This document shows, piece after piece, positions 45,579 through 55,316 of a stretch of DNA of 64,000 nt. Made by a program: the position numbers and the translations under genes. Under the pieces are notes generated by a model. It was not told where the DNA came from. It made no database searches and saw only the letters and a list, made by a program, of their open reading frames with translations. Each line of letters starts with the position of its first letter. Positions within the stretch are counted from its first letter, which is position 1. Source of the DNA: Gemmatimonadota bacterium (GTDB lineage: Bacteria > Gemmatimonadota > Gemmatimonadetes > Longimicrobiales > Gaopeijiaceae); NCBI GenBank assembly GCA_030430625.1, contig JAUIKL010000007.1:1-64000 (forward strand), in the 5' to 3' direction.

Positions 45579-47675
45579 ATGAGGCCGTGGAGGCCGATTG
45601 CCTATTATGTTCGGCCCCCACCCTTCGACCCGGGCAGCCCTTTGTCCACCCCGCCGCCACAGATCATTCGCGAGGTCGAAGACCTGCGTCGTGAACTCCG
45701 CTACCACGCGCGGCTGTACTATCACGAGGGTCGCCCGGAGATCGGAGACGCCGAGTACGACGTCCTGTATCGGCGCCTTCAGGAACTGGAGCGGGACCAT
45801 CCCGAGCTTCTGACCCCGGACTCTCCGACGCAGCGAGTCGGCGCTCCGCCACAGGAGAAGTTCGAGACCGTCGAACACGTGGCTCCGCTGTTGTCCCTCG
45901 ACTCGTCGGAGAGCCCCGACGAGATCGTGCGTTTCGACACGCGGGTTCGAAAGGCGCTGGGCGCGGGTGTGGAACCGGTCTACATCCTCGAGCCCAAACT
46001 CGACGGAGCCTCCATCGAGCTCGTGTACGAGGAGGGGCTCCTCGTCCGAGCGGTGACGCGGGGCAACGGGGCGGCGGGTGAACTCGTCACCGAAAACATT
46101 CGGACGATCCCGACCGTGCCCCTGAGGTTGCGAACCGACGACATCGCGGCGCCGACCCTCCTGTCGCTGCGGGGTGAGGTGATGATGTACGTCTCGGACT
46201 TCGCCGACTTCAACGCCCGCCTCGTGGCGTCCGGATCGGAGCCGTACGCATCCCCCCGCAACTCTGCCGCCGGCTCCATTCGTCAGCTCGACTCGAGTGT
46301 GACTGCGTCCCGACGTCTCGACCTCCTCGTCTACGACGTGCTCCACGTCGAAGGCGTCGACTTCGCGCGCGATCAGGACGGTGTCGAGGCGATCCGGTCC
46401 TGGGGGTTCCGCGTTCCCGAGCGGATCGAAACCGCACGGTCCGCCGAAGAGATCATCGCGTACCACGCCCGATTCGACGCCGATCGCGACGACCTCGACT
46501 ACGAGATCGACGGGGTGGTCGTGAAGCTCGACGACCTCGCGGCTCGACGCGCCATGGGAGCGACCTCCCATCACCCCCGCTGGGCGATCGCCTTCAAGTT
46601 CGCGCCGAGGCAGGAGGTGACCGTGATCGAGAAGATCGACATTCAGGTCGGTCGGACGGGTGTTCTGACCCCTGTGGCGTGGTTGAGACCGGTCGTCGTA
46701 GGTGGTGTCACGGTCTCACGGGCCTCCCTGCACAACCGTGAGGAGCTGGCCCGGAAGGACCTGCGCGAAGGTGACACCGTGCGCATCCAGCGTGCGGGGG
46801 ATGTGATCCCGCAGGTCGTCGAGGTCGTGGAGCACGGTGAGGACCGCTCGGCACCCTTCGCGATGCCGTCCGAGTGTCCGGTGTGCGGCACGGTGGTCGT
46901 CGAGGACGGACCTCGGACCGTCTGCCCGAACCGTTTCGGATGTTCGGCCCAGTTGAAGGGTCGGATCATCCACTTCGGCTCACGCGCCGCTCTCGACATC
47001 GAAGGTCTCGGGGAGGAGACGGCCAATCTCCTGGTCGAACAGAAGCTGGTGACGGGGCTCGCCGATCTCTTCAGCGTCCGGCCCGAACAGCTCGTCCGCT
47101 TCGAGGGGTTCGGAGAGAAGTCCGCGAACGCCCTCGTAGCCGCGATCGCGTCCAAGCGGACTCCAGACCTCCAGCGCTTTCTGATCGCGCTCGGAATCCC
47201 GGAGGTCGGCGTGACGGTGGCGCGGACCCTGGCCGAGCACTTCGGGACCTTCGAGGCCATTCGCACTGCCGGCACCGAGGCGCTGGTGGCCATCGACGGG
47301 ATCGGGCCGCGTATGAGCGAGGCCATCACCGGCTTCTTCCAGGACGAACGCAACGCGGCTGCGGTCGGTGCGCTTCTGGCTCAGGGCGTCGAGCCGCAGG
47401 CCGTCGAAGTCCGCGGCGAAGCCCTTCCCGAACTCGGCACCGTGGTCTTCACCGGCGCGATCCCCGTCCCGCGCGTCGTCGCCGAGACCGCGTGGCGGTC
47501 CGTCGGGGGCAAGACGTCGGGGTCGGTCTCGAAGAAGACGGCCTTCGTCGTGGCCGGCGATGCCGCCGGATCCAAGCTCGAAAAGGCCGAGAAGCTCGGT
47601 GTCGAGGTCCTGGACTTCGACCAGTTCCGGCAACGGCTCGCCGAACACGGTGGCACCATCGACGGGGAAGGGTGA
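45579..47675 (+). CDS. ligA: NAD-dependent DNA ligase LigA
   Basis: LEPKLDGASIELVYEEG (KxDG), SLRGEVMM, CPVCGT...CPNRFGCSAQ Zn finger, C-terminal BRCT; start uncertain (MRPWRPIAYYV or downstream). Confidence 0.95.
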   Translation: MRPWRPIAYYVRPPPFDPGSPLSTPPPQIIREVEDLRRELRYHARLYYHEGRPEIGDAEYDVLYRRLQELERDHPELLTPDSPTQRVGAPPQEKFETVEHVAPLLSLDSSESPDEIVRFDTRVRKALGAGVEPVYILEPKLDGASIELVYEEGLLVRAVTRGNGAAGELVTENIRTIPTVPLRLRTDDIAAPTLLSLRGEVMMYVSDFADFNARLVASGSEPYASPRNSAAGSIRQLDSSVTASRRLDLLVYDVLHVEGVDFARDQDGVEAIRSWGFRVPERIETARSAEEIIAYHARFDADRDDLDYEIDGVVVKLDDLAARRAMGATSHHPRWAIAFKFAPRQEVTVIEKIDIQVGRTGVLTPVAWLRPVVVGGVTVSRASLHNREELARKDLREGDTVRIQRAGDVIPQVVEVVEHGEDRSAPFAMPSECPVCGTVVVEDGPRTVCPNRFGCSAQLKGRIIHFGSRAALDIEGLGEETANLLVEQKLVTGLADLFSVRPEQLVRFEGFGEKSANALVAAIASKRTPDLQRFLIALGIPEVGVTVARTLAEHFGTFEAIRTAGTEALVAIDGIGPRMSEAITGFFQDERNAAAVGALLAQGVEPQAVEVRGEALPELGTVVFTGAIPVPRVVAETAWRSVGGKTSGSVSKKTAFVVAGDAAGSKLEKAEKLGVEVLDFDQFRQRLAEHGGTIDGEG

Positions 47676-49435
47676 TGGAGAATCTCGACGTTTCTCGGAC
47701 GCTGACGACGCTCGCCGATCTGCTTGAGATCCAGGGCGCCAGCCCGTTTCGCATCCGAGCGTATCGGAACGCCGTGAACACGATCGACTCTCTGAGCCGA
47801 CCCCTGTCCGACATGGTCTCGGCAGGAGAAGACCTGACCGAACTCTCCGGCGTCGGAAAGAGTGTGGCCAAGCACATCACCGAACTCCTCACCACGGGAC
47901 GGATCACCCGTCTCGACGAAGTGTCGGCCGAGGTGCCCGTCACGCTGGTCGAACTCGTTCGCCTAGGCGGAGTCGGGCCGAAGAAGGCGAAGAAGCTGTT
48001 CGACGAACTCGACGTCCGGACGATCGACGACCTCGAGGAGCGGATCGAGAGTGGCGCCGTCGAGGGGCTCGACGGGTTCGGGCTCAAGAGCGTCGAGAAG
48101 ATCAAACGAAGCATCGAGGACCACCGCAAACACACCGGCCGCTTCCAGATCCACGAGGTGGAGAAGCTGATTGCCAGTGTGCTCGAGCACGTCGAGGCTG
48201 CGCCGGGCGTCGACGAGGTTCGGGTGGCGGGTAGTCTGCGCAGGCGCCGGGAGACGATCGGCGATGTCGACATTCTGGCCCGATGCGAGGGGGACGGGAG
48301 CGCGGTCGTCGATCATTTCGTGGCCTTCGACGGCGCCGCGCGGGTGGAGGGTGCCGGTCCCACCAAGGGCACGATCGTGCTTCACTCCGGGCTGCAGGTC
48401 GACCTCAGGGTCATCCCCGCGCGCTCGTACGGTGCGGCGCTCCAGTACTTCACCGGATCCAAGGCGCACAATGTCGCGGTGCGTACCCGGGCGGTCCGCG
48501 AGGGCCTTCGGGTCAACGAGTGGGGCGTGTTCCGCATACCGGAGGGAGCCGACCCGCAGGAGCTGGACAAGGAGGATGGGGAGCGTCTCGCGGGTTCCTC
48601 GGAGGAGGAGGTCTATGCCGCTCTGGGCCTGTCGTGGGTGCCTCCGGTCCTGCGGGAGAACCGGGGTGAAGTCGAGGCGGCCCTCGCGGACGAGCTGCCG
48701 GACCTCGTGACCCTCGACGACATCCGGGGTGACCTCCAGATGCACTCCACGTGGAGCGACGGAAAGGTCTCACTCGAGGAGATGACGCTCGCGTGCCGCG
48801 ACCTCGGCTACGAGTACATCGCTGTGACCGACCACAGTCAGGCGATGGCCATGGTGCAGGGCCTGACGCCCGAGCGAGCCCGGGAGCAGTGGGTCGAGGT
48901 GGACGAGGTACGGGAGCGGGTGGAGGGGATCCGCCTCTACCGGAGTGCCGAGATCGACATCATGAAGGACGGGTCGCTGGATCTGCCCGACGAGATTCTC
49001 GAGGAGCTCGATGTGGTGGTGATCTCCGTCCACTCCTTCATGGATCTGGATCGGAAGGCCCAGACCGAGCGGGTCATCAAGGCGATGATGAATCCGACCG
49101 TCGACATCCTCGCCCATCCGACCGGACGGAGGATCAACCGGCGGGAGCCGTTCCCCATGGACGTGGAGGCGGTGCTCGAGGCCGCGGCGGAACTCCAGGT
49201 GGCGGTCGAGCTGAACGCGAATCCGAACCGACTCGACTTGAACGACGTGCACGTGCACCGCGCCAAGGAGCTGGGGGTCCCGGTCGTCATCAGCACCGAC
49301 GCGCACTCGCCGCGGGGGTTGAAGGACATGCGCTTCGGTGTCGATCAAGCACGCCGCGGCTGGCTGACCCGGGACGACGTCCTGAACACGAAGAGCGCCG
49401 ACGACTTCGAACGCTGGTTGAGTCGTCGTGCCTGA
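47675..49435 (+). CDS. polX: DNA polymerase/3'-5' exonuclease PolX
   Basis: HhH: GVGKSVAKHITELLTTG, LGGVGPKKAKKLFDEL; Pol domain VAGSLRRRRETIGDVDILA; PHP domain DLQMHSTWSDGKVSLEEM, ITDHSQAMAM-like. Confidence 0.95.
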   Translation: MENLDVSRTLTTLADLLEIQGASPFRIRAYRNAVNTIDSLSRPLSDMVSAGEDLTELSGVGKSVAKHITELLTTGRITRLDEVSAEVPVTLVELVRLGGVGPKKAKKLFDELDVRTIDDLEERIESGAVEGLDGFGLKSVEKIKRSIEDHRKHTGRFQIHEVEKLIASVLEHVEAAPGVDEVRVAGSLRRRRETIGDVDILARCEGDGSAVVDHFVAFDGAARVEGAGPTKGTIVLHSGLQVDLRVIPARSYGAALQYFTGSKAHNVAVRTRAVREGLRVNEWGVFRIPEGADPQELDKEDGERLAGSSEEEVYAALGLSWVPPVLRENRGEVEAALADELPDLVTLDDIRGDLQMHSTWSDGKVSLEEMTLACRDLGYEYIAVTDHSQAMAMVQGLTPERAREQWVEVDEVRERVEGIRLYRSAEIDIMKDGSLDLPDEILEELDVVVISVHSFMDLDRKAQTERVIKAMMNPTVDILAHPTGRRINRREPFPMDVEAVLEAAAELQVAVELNANPNRLDLNDVHVHRAKELGVPVVISTDAHSPRGLKDMRFGVDQARRGWLTRDDVLNTKSADDFERWLSRRA

Positions 49436-50387
49436 CCTTTTCCTCGACGTCGTTCTCCTCGCTCTCGGGGTGGGAGTCCTCTACTTCGGTGCGGAGTGGC
49501 TCGTGCGCGGCTCCGCGCGGCTGGCGGCCTCGCTCGGCGTCTCGCCGATCGTCGTCGGTCTGACCGTCGTCTCGTTCGGCACCTCGGCGCCGGAGTTGGT
49601 GGTGTGCGCGGTGGCCGCTCTGGGGGGAAACCCGGGCCTGGCGGTCGGCAACGTCCTCGGGTCGAATCTGGCCAACATCGGCCTCATCCTGGGCCTCACC
49701 GCCATCGTGCAGCCACTCAAGGTTCACGCCCGCGTCGTCTGGCGTGAGATGCCGCTGATGCTGCTCGTCACCGCCGCCCTCTACCCCCTCCTGTGGGACG
49801 CTCGGCTCAGCCGCGGAGATGGAGTCCTTCTCCTCCTGGCCCTGGCCGGATACCTGGCCTTCGTCTTTCGGACGGTCGACGAGGAGTCGACCGAGGTCGT
49901 CGACGAGTACGAGGACTACATGAAGTCCTCCACCGATGGTGCGCTGATTCATCCGCCCGACGTCTTCTGGATCCTCCTCGGCTCGGGCTGTCTCGTGCTG
50001 GGGGGCTACTGCATCGTCGAGGGAGCAGTTCAGGTCGCGTCTTCACTAGGCCTCTCACAGGTCGTCATCGGACTCACCGTCGTCGCGATCGGGACCTCGC
50101 TCCCCGAGTTGGCGACGGCGCTCGTGGCCGCTGCGCGAAAGGAGGCCGACATCGCCGTAGGGAACGTGATCGGCTCGAACATCTTCAACGTGGCGGCCAT
50201 CCTCGGGACGACGTCGGTCCTGGAGCCCATCGCGGTTCCGTCGGGCATCCTTGCCCGTGAACTCCCGGTCGTGCTCATCCTCTCGGTGCTCGTCTTTCCA
50301 CTCCTGCGCACCGGCTGGTGCATTCAGCGCTGGGAGGGTGCGGTTCTGCTCGTGGCGTACCTGGGAGCGGGCGTCTACCTCCTCTGA
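49428..50387 (+). CDS. CaCA-family Na+/Ca2+ (cation) antiporter
   Basis: VVGLTVVSFGTSAPELVVCAVAALGGNPGLAVGNVLGSNLANIGLILG and IGTSLPELATALVAAARKEADIAVGNVIGSNIFNVAAILG alpha-repeats. Confidence 0.94.
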   Translation: MPDLFLDVVLLALGVGVLYFGAEWLVRGSARLAASLGVSPIVVGLTVVSFGTSAPELVVCAVAALGGNPGLAVGNVLGSNLANIGLILGLTAIVQPLKVHARVVWREMPLMLLVTAALYPLLWDARLSRGDGVLLLLALAGYLAFVFRTVDEESTEVVDEYEDYMKSSTDGALIHPPDVFWILLGSGCLVLGGYCIVEGAVQVASSLGLSQVVIGLTVVAIGTSLPELATALVAAARKEADIAVGNVIGSNIFNVAAILGTTSVLEPIAVPSGILARELPVVLILSVLVFPLLRTGWCIQRWEGAVLLVAYLGAGVYLL

Positions 50388-50438
50388 CCGGTCGTCCGAT
50401 GCGTTGCGCACACGGACCAGGTGCGGACATGATCCGAC

Positions 50439-51584
50439 ATGGGTGAGCACGCGAATCAGGTCTCTGCCGCGATCGATCGTTGGGAGGAACGCGGCCTGAT
50501 CGGATCGGACCTCGCGGAGACGTTGAGGTCCGAAGTGGCCGAGCACGCCGAGCGCACGACACGGCGTCTGTCCCAGTACGTGCTGGCGTCGACCGGCGGC
50601 GTCCTCCTGCTCTTTGCCGGGATCGTCTTCCTCCGCTGGGCGTGGCCGCACCTGGGTGTCGAGGGCCAGAGCGCGATCCTCGCGGCGACGGGCGTGGCTG
50701 TCGTTCTCGGGGGCATGCGCCTCGAGTCCGAGAGGCGTTGGCGGCCAGCCTCGTACCTGATGCAGACTGCGGGGATCGGTCTTCTTCTGGCTGCCTTCGT
50801 CCACTCCGAGGCCGTATGGCCCGACGGGTCGATTGCGGGCTTCGTGGTCGGCATCGTGTCCCTCGTGACACCGATCGTTCTCACGGCGTCGTCCATGCGC
50901 AGAAACGTGGTGATGCCCGCCGTCCACTTCGTGGCCGGCTTCGCCTTCCTCGCGGTTTTCCTCGACCGGACGACCGAGCTGACCGGAGACGAGATCGTCT
51001 GGTGCCTGGACGCGGTGATGGTGGCCGCGATGATCGCGCTGGTGTACATGCTCCGGACGGACCCCGACCTCGAACGCCGGCCGTGGGCGCTCAACGCGTT
51101 CGTGCTGGCCATGGGGGCGGGTTTCGTACTCGTCGGCCTGACCGCGGTCGGCCCGCTCTCGATGTCCGACGATGCGTTCGTCCCTCTGGACGTGTGGCTG
51201 TGGCTCTCCGCGGGGCTGACGTTGTGGGGTGTGCATCGAGCACCGCCGGGGCTGCGACGGGGGTGGTTCCAGTCCCTCCTGGCCTGGGAGGTGCTGGGTT
51301 GGGCGCTGCTGGGGTGCCTCACCGTCGGTGTAACGTTCGACGCCGGGCCTTGGCTGGCCCTCCTGCTCGTCGGAGGTGTCGGCGTGTTGTCCTTCCTCCA
51401 CGCCGACCGCCACGGCTTCGGTGCGTTGATGACGGCGGCGTCCGTAGCGTTCATCACGCCGGTGTGGTGGTGGTCGGTCGATACCGCCGGTGCGCTGGGA
51501 GGTGTCTTCGCCCTCGCGGCGACCGCCGCCCTCCTCTTCTGGGCCTCGGGTCGTCGGGACCGGATCGATTCGAGCGCGGGGTAG
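50439..51584 (+). CDS. DUF2157-like polytopic membrane protein
   Basis: 381 aa; cytoplasmic helical N-terminus then ~10 TM segments. Confidence 0.65.
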   Translation: MGEHANQVSAAIDRWEERGLIGSDLAETLRSEVAEHAERTTRRLSQYVLASTGGVLLLFAGIVFLRWAWPHLGVEGQSAILAATGVAVVLGGMRLESERRWRPASYLMQTAGIGLLLAAFVHSEAVWPDGSIAGFVVGIVSLVTPIVLTASSMRRNVVMPAVHFVAGFAFLAVFLDRTTELTGDEIVWCLDAVMVAAMIALVYMLRTDPDLERRPWALNAFVLAMGAGFVLVGLTAVGPLSMSDDAFVPLDVWLWLSAGLTLWGVHRAPPGLRRGWFQSLLAWEVLGWALLGCLTVGVTFDAGPWLALLLVGGVGVLSFLHADRHGFGALMTAASVAFITPVWWWSVDTAGALGGVFALAATAALLFWASGRRDRIDSSAG

Positions 51585-51656
51585 GTCGGCCAGCCTCCCG
51601 CCGCCGGTGCGGCCCCGGTAGCTTAGCTCGGTCCTCGCACTCTTGGAGAAACTCTC

Positions 51657-52556
51657 ATGTTGTCGATCGATCTGACCGGTAAACGCGCGTTCGTAGCTGG
51701 CGTCGCGGACGACCGTGGATACGGCTGGGCGATCGTCCGAGCCCTGGCGGGCGCGGGCGCTTCCGTCTGCGTCGGTACCTGGCCTCCGACCATGAGGATC
51801 TTCACGAAGAGCCTGGAGCGCGGGAAGCTGGACATGTCGCTCCCCGGTGGGGGCGAGATCGAGTTCGAGCAGATCTACCCGTTGGACGCCGTCTACGATC
51901 TGGACGAGCACGTCCCCGAGGAGGTAGCCGAGGACAAGCGGTACGCCGGGCTCACCGGATATTCGATTCAGGGCGTAGCGGACAAGATGCGTGCGGACTT
52001 CGGTACTCCGTGCCTCGATATCGTCGTGCACTCCCTCGCGAACGGCCCCGAGGTTCAAAACCTCCTCGTCGAGACCAGTCGGCACGGGTATCTGGCCGCG
52101 CTGTCGGCGAGCGCCTACTCGCTCGTGTCGATGGTTCAGCGTTTCGGTCCGCTGATGCGCCGCGACGGGGCGTTCGTATCCCTGTCCTACCTGGCGGCCG
52201 AACGTGTCATCCCCGGCTACGGCGGTGGGATGAGTTCCGCGAAGGCGGCTCTCGAGAGCGACACCCGGACGCTGGCCTTCGAGGCGGGCCGGCGTTGGGG
52301 CGTACGGGTCAATACGATCAGCGCGGGGCCGCTGGCCAGCCGGGCGGCCAAGGCGATCGGTACCATCGATCGGATGGTCGACTACTACGCGGACAACGCT
52401 CCACTCGCATCGGCCAACAGCCCGGACGAGGTCGGCTGGGCGGCCGCGTTCCTCTGCTCGCCGCTCGGGTCGGGGATTTCGGGGGAGACGCTTCACGTCG
52501 ACAAGGGGTACCACGCGATGGGCATGCAGGCGGACACGCAGCTCGGCACCGACTGA
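51657..52556 (+). CDS. fabI: Enoyl-[acyl-carrier-protein] reductase (NADH), plant/Chlamydia-type FabI
   Basis: [124 protein letters not shown]. Confidence 0.92.
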   Translation: MLSIDLTGKRAFVAGVADDRGYGWAIVRALAGAGASVCVGTWPPTMRIFTKSLERGKLDMSLPGGGEIEFEQIYPLDAVYDLDEHVPEEVAEDKRYAGLTGYSIQGVADKMRADFGTPCLDIVVHSLANGPEVQNLLVETSRHGYLAALSASAYSLVSMVQRFGPLMRRDGAFVSLSYLAAERVIPGYGGGMSSAKAALESDTRTLAFEAGRRWGVRVNTISAGPLASRAAKAIGTIDRMVDYYADNAPLASANSPDEVGWAAAFLCSPLGSGISGETLHVDKGYHAMGMQADTQLGTD

Positions 52557-52558
52557 TC

Positions 52559-53881
52559 GTGCAGGAGCCGTTCGGTCGCCAGCGGCCGAAGCTCGTCACG
52601 GAGCCGCCCGGACCGGAGAGCCGCCGGGCGGCGGAGCGGTTGGCTCGAGTGGAGTCGCGCAACGTCACGTACCTGGCCGACGACTGGCCCGTGTTCTGGG
52701 AAAAGGCCGTCGGTTCGAACGTGCGCGATGTGGACGGCAACGTGTTCCTCGACCTGACTTCCGCATTCGGCGTCGCCTTTCTGGGGCACCGTCCTCCGGC
52801 GCTGGACGAGGCGCTCGCCGAAGAGCCTCTCATCCATGGCATGGGTGACGTGCACCCTCCCCGTCGGAAGGTGGACCTCCTCGAGCGCATCTCCGAGATC
52901 GCCCCGTTCGAGAACGCCAAAACGCTGCTGGCCAATACGGGCTCGGAGGCCGTGGAGGGCGCGTTGAAGACCACCGGTCTGGCCTCGGGTCGGCCGGGTA
53001 TCGTCGCGTTTCAGGGGGGGTATCACGGACTCACGCTCGGGTCGCTCGCCGTGACCGAGCGCGCCCACTTTCGAGGCCCGTTCGTCGATCGGGCGTACGA
53101 CGGAGTCACCTTTCTCCCCTTCCCGGATCGGGATCCGTCGGCTGTCCTCGAACGGCTCGAGTCGGTGTTGCGAGAGGGCGCCCCGAACGGAGACCCGATC
53201 GGAACCGTACTCGTGGAGCCGGTACAGGCGCGGGGCGGTGTACGACGGGCGCCAGACGGGGTCATGGCGGAGCTGTCGTCTCTGGCACGAAAGGCAGGCG
53301 CCCTCGTGATCGCGGACGAGATCTACACGGGACTCGGTCGATGTGGCGCCTGGTTCGCGTCGTCTCTCGTCGGCCTCAGGCCCGACGTCGTCTGTATCGG
53401 GAAAACCCTCGGGGCGGGCCTCCCGATCTCGGCGTGTGTGGCATCCGGCGAGATCATGGACGCGTGGCCGCCGAGCGAGGGTGAAGCCGTCCACACCAGC
53501 ACGTTTCTGGGGCACCCGCTCGCGTGTGGCGCCGCCGTTCGGGCGCTCGACGTCATCGAACGGGAGGGGCTGGCCGACCGGTCGGCCGAGATCGGTGCGT
53601 CACTCCTGGGCGCCTTACGCGCGGGGCTGCGGGACCAGCCCCACGTCCGGGAGGTCCGGGGCCTCGGGCTGCTGATCGGCATCGACCTGAGCGGGTCCAC
53701 AGGGGTGGGAGACGGAATGGGCGTCCTCGCGGCGGAGGCGCTGTTGGCTCGGGGTGTGATCGCCCTACCCGCTGGAGACCGGGGCGAAGTATTGGAACTC
53801 TCACCCCCGGTGACGATTACGACGAATCAGATCGACTTTGCCCTCGAAGCGATCATCGGAGTCGTCCAGGAGCTCGCGTGA
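52559..53881 (+). CDS. Class III aminotransferase
   Basis: GTG start at 52559; NTGSEAVEGALKTTGLASGRPGIVAFQGGYHGLTLGSL; LVIADEIYTGLGRCGAWFASSLVGLRPDVVCIGKTLGAGLPISA. Confidence 0.92.
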   Translation: MQEPFGRQRPKLVTEPPGPESRRAAERLARVESRNVTYLADDWPVFWEKAVGSNVRDVDGNVFLDLTSAFGVAFLGHRPPALDEALAEEPLIHGMGDVHPPRRKVDLLERISEIAPFENAKTLLANTGSEAVEGALKTTGLASGRPGIVAFQGGYHGLTLGSLAVTERAHFRGPFVDRAYDGVTFLPFPDRDPSAVLERLESVLREGAPNGDPIGTVLVEPVQARGGVRRAPDGVMAELSSLARKAGALVIADEIYTGLGRCGAWFASSLVGLRPDVVCIGKTLGAGLPISACVASGEIMDAWPPSEGEAVHTSTFLGHPLACGAAVRALDVIEREGLADRSAEIGASLLGALRAGLRDQPHVREVRGLGLLIGIDLSGSTGVGDGMGVLAAEALLARGVIALPAGDRGEVLELSPPVTITTNQIDFALEAIIGVVQELA

Positions 53882-54540
53882 GGCGTGCCCTTTCACTGTC
53901 GTGTCTCGTGTTCGTCGTGTCGGCGGTCGGTGCCTTCGTTCCCGCTCCGCCGACCACGGTGCCCATCCTGCTGGTGCCGGGGTGGTCGGATACCGAACGG
54001 GACCTCGCTCCCCTTCGGATCCGACTGCTCGGCATGGGGTGGCCCGAGGACGCGGTCGTCAGTCTGACGTTCGACAACCCCACCGGGAACAACGTCGACC
54101 ACGCCGAGGAGGTGCGGGAAGCGGTCGAGGCGCTGCGGGTAGCCACCGGGTCCGAGCAGGTCGATGTGGTCGCCCACTCGATGGGTGGGCTCGCGACCCG
54201 CTGGTACCTCCTGAGGCACGGGTCCGGCGCGGTGCGGAGGGTGGCGTTCCTCGGCTCACCGCATCGGGGAACCGTGTCGGCCCTCTTCGCTTGGGGTGAA
54301 GGGCGGGAGGACATGATGCCCGAGAGCCCGTTCCTCGACTCGTTGAACACGGAGGCGCCCGCACCGGAGGGTGTCGAGGCGATGACGGTGCGAACGACGA
54401 TCGACACCCACATCGTGCCAGGCGAAAGCGCGACGCTCCCGGGCGTGCCGGATCACGAGGTGTGTTGCCCGACGCACGCTGGACTGCTGAGGGACGAGGA
54501 CGTGTTTCGGCTCGTCGTGGATTTCCTCAGGGCGCCCTAG
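53878..54540 (+). CDS. Secreted lipase-like alpha/beta hydrolase
   Basis: ILLVPGWSDTERDLAPL, VDVVAHSMGGLATRWYL (GxSxG-type AHSMGG), LGSPHRGT; GTG start overlapping the previous stop. Confidence 0.82.
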   Translation: MRRALSLSCLVFVVSAVGAFVPAPPTTVPILLVPGWSDTERDLAPLRIRLLGMGWPEDAVVSLTFDNPTGNNVDHAEEVREAVEALRVATGSEQVDVVAHSMGGLATRWYLLRHGSGAVRRVAFLGSPHRGTVSALFAWGEGREDMMPESPFLDSLNTEAPAPEGVEAMTVRTTIDTHIVPGESATLPGVPDHEVCCPTHAGLLRDEDVFRLVVDFLRAP

Positions 54541-54887
54541 ACGTTCGAGGCGCCGTTGCCGAACGAGGTCGCGAAGTCGATCTGCTCGGCCAGGTCGAGG
54601 TCCTTTTCCGTGATGCCCCCGACGCGCTCGGTGCTGATCGAGAGTCGCACGGTCCCGTCTCGCACGTCGATGTCCGGGTGATGCTTGTGGGTGTCGGCGA
54701 TCGTCGCGACACGGTTTACGAAGACGATGGAGTCCCGAAAATGGGAGAAGACGAAATCCTTGGTGAGCTTGTTGGACCGTCGTCTCCACCCGCGACGGTT
54801 GTTCATCCAGCCCCGGACCGACTCCGCGTTGAGCTTGCTGACCGTCTCCACCCCGGCATCCCTCGACCTATGGTTGCACTGTCGCAA
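54537..54887 (-). CDS. 4a-hydroxytetrahydrobiopterin dehydratase (PCD/DCoH)
   Basis: LTKDFVFSHFRDSIVFVNRVATIADTHKHHPDIDVRDGTVRLSIST; start likely at VSKLNAESV or similar. Confidence 0.88.
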   Translation of the reverse strand: MRQCNHRSRDAGVETVSKLNAESVRGWMNNRRGWRRRSNKLTKDFVFSHFRDSIVFVNRVATIADTHKHHPDIDVRDGTVRLSISTERVGGITEKDLDLAEQIDFATSFGNGASNV

Positions 54888-54975
54888 CGCCCGCCGGTCT
54901 CCCAGATGAGGCCGGCGCTCATTGCCTTGCGTGTTCCCTTTCTAGGACTCACCGGGCTCCAAAAGCGTTGAGGGG

Positions 54976-55004
54976 TTGAGCTTGCGATGGCCGTTGGGTA
55001 GAAT
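54976..55004 (+). promoter_or_regulatory. Sigma70-type promoter for the tRNA pair
   Basis: TTGAGC - 17 nt - TAGAAT, 33 nt upstream of tRNA-Glu. Confidence 0.65.
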
Positions 55005-55036
55005 TTGGGCCCTCCGAAAAAAACGGAGGTTGCTGC

Positions 55037-55109
55037 GCCCTCATCGTCTAGTGGCCTAGGATATCGCCCTCTCACGGCGAAGACCGGGGTTCGAGTCCCC
55101 GTGGGGGTA
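55037..55109 (+). tRNA. tRNA-Glu (anticodon CTC)
   Basis: GCCCTCATCGTCTAGTGGCCTAGGATATCGCCCTCTCACGGCGAAGACCGGGGTTCGAGTCCCCGTGGGGGTA; cloverleaf folds, anticodon loop CTCTCAC; CCA not encoded. Confidence 0.94.
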
Positions 55110-55159
55110 TCGCGTTCGAGGTCCGGGCATTCGTGTCCGGACCTCGGCGCACCTCAGGA

Positions 55160-55232
55160 GGTCGCTTAGCTCAGCTGGTAGAGCGCTACGTTCACATCGT
55201 AGATGTCGCAGGTTCGAGTCCTGCAGCGACCA
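55160..55232 (+). tRNA. tRNA-Val (anticodon CAC)
   Basis: GGTCGCTTAGCTCAGCTGGTAGAGCGCTACGTTCACATCGTAGATGTCGCAGGTTCGAGTCCTGCAGCGACCA; anticodon loop TTCACAT; acceptor GGTCGCT/AGCGACC. Confidence 0.95.
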
Positions 55233-55276
55233 TCGAGCCCCGCCCGTCCAGTCGGACGAACGGGGCTCGATTTGTT
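55232..55276 (+). terminator. Intrinsic terminator after tRNA-Val
   Basis: ATCGAGCCCCG...CGGGGCTCGAT followed by TTGTTG; 11-bp perfect stem. Confidence 0.82.
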
Positions 55277-55316
55277 GTGGGGAGGGCGGGCCGAGAGGCG
55301 ACGGCCGCTCGATCGT

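Noticed and set aside
46874-49435. 853-aa ORF starting at 46874 as a LigA-PolX fusion
   Set aside because: The N-terminal part is an out-of-frame reading of ligA; polX starts at 47675 with MENLDVSRTL.
50055-52514. 819-aa minus-strand ORF
   Set aside because: Antisense across the antiporter, DUF2157 and fabI genes; composition is shadow-like.
52010-53881. 623-aa extended aminotransferase ORF
   Set aside because: First about 180 codons overlap fabI out of frame; GTG at 52559 is the natural start.
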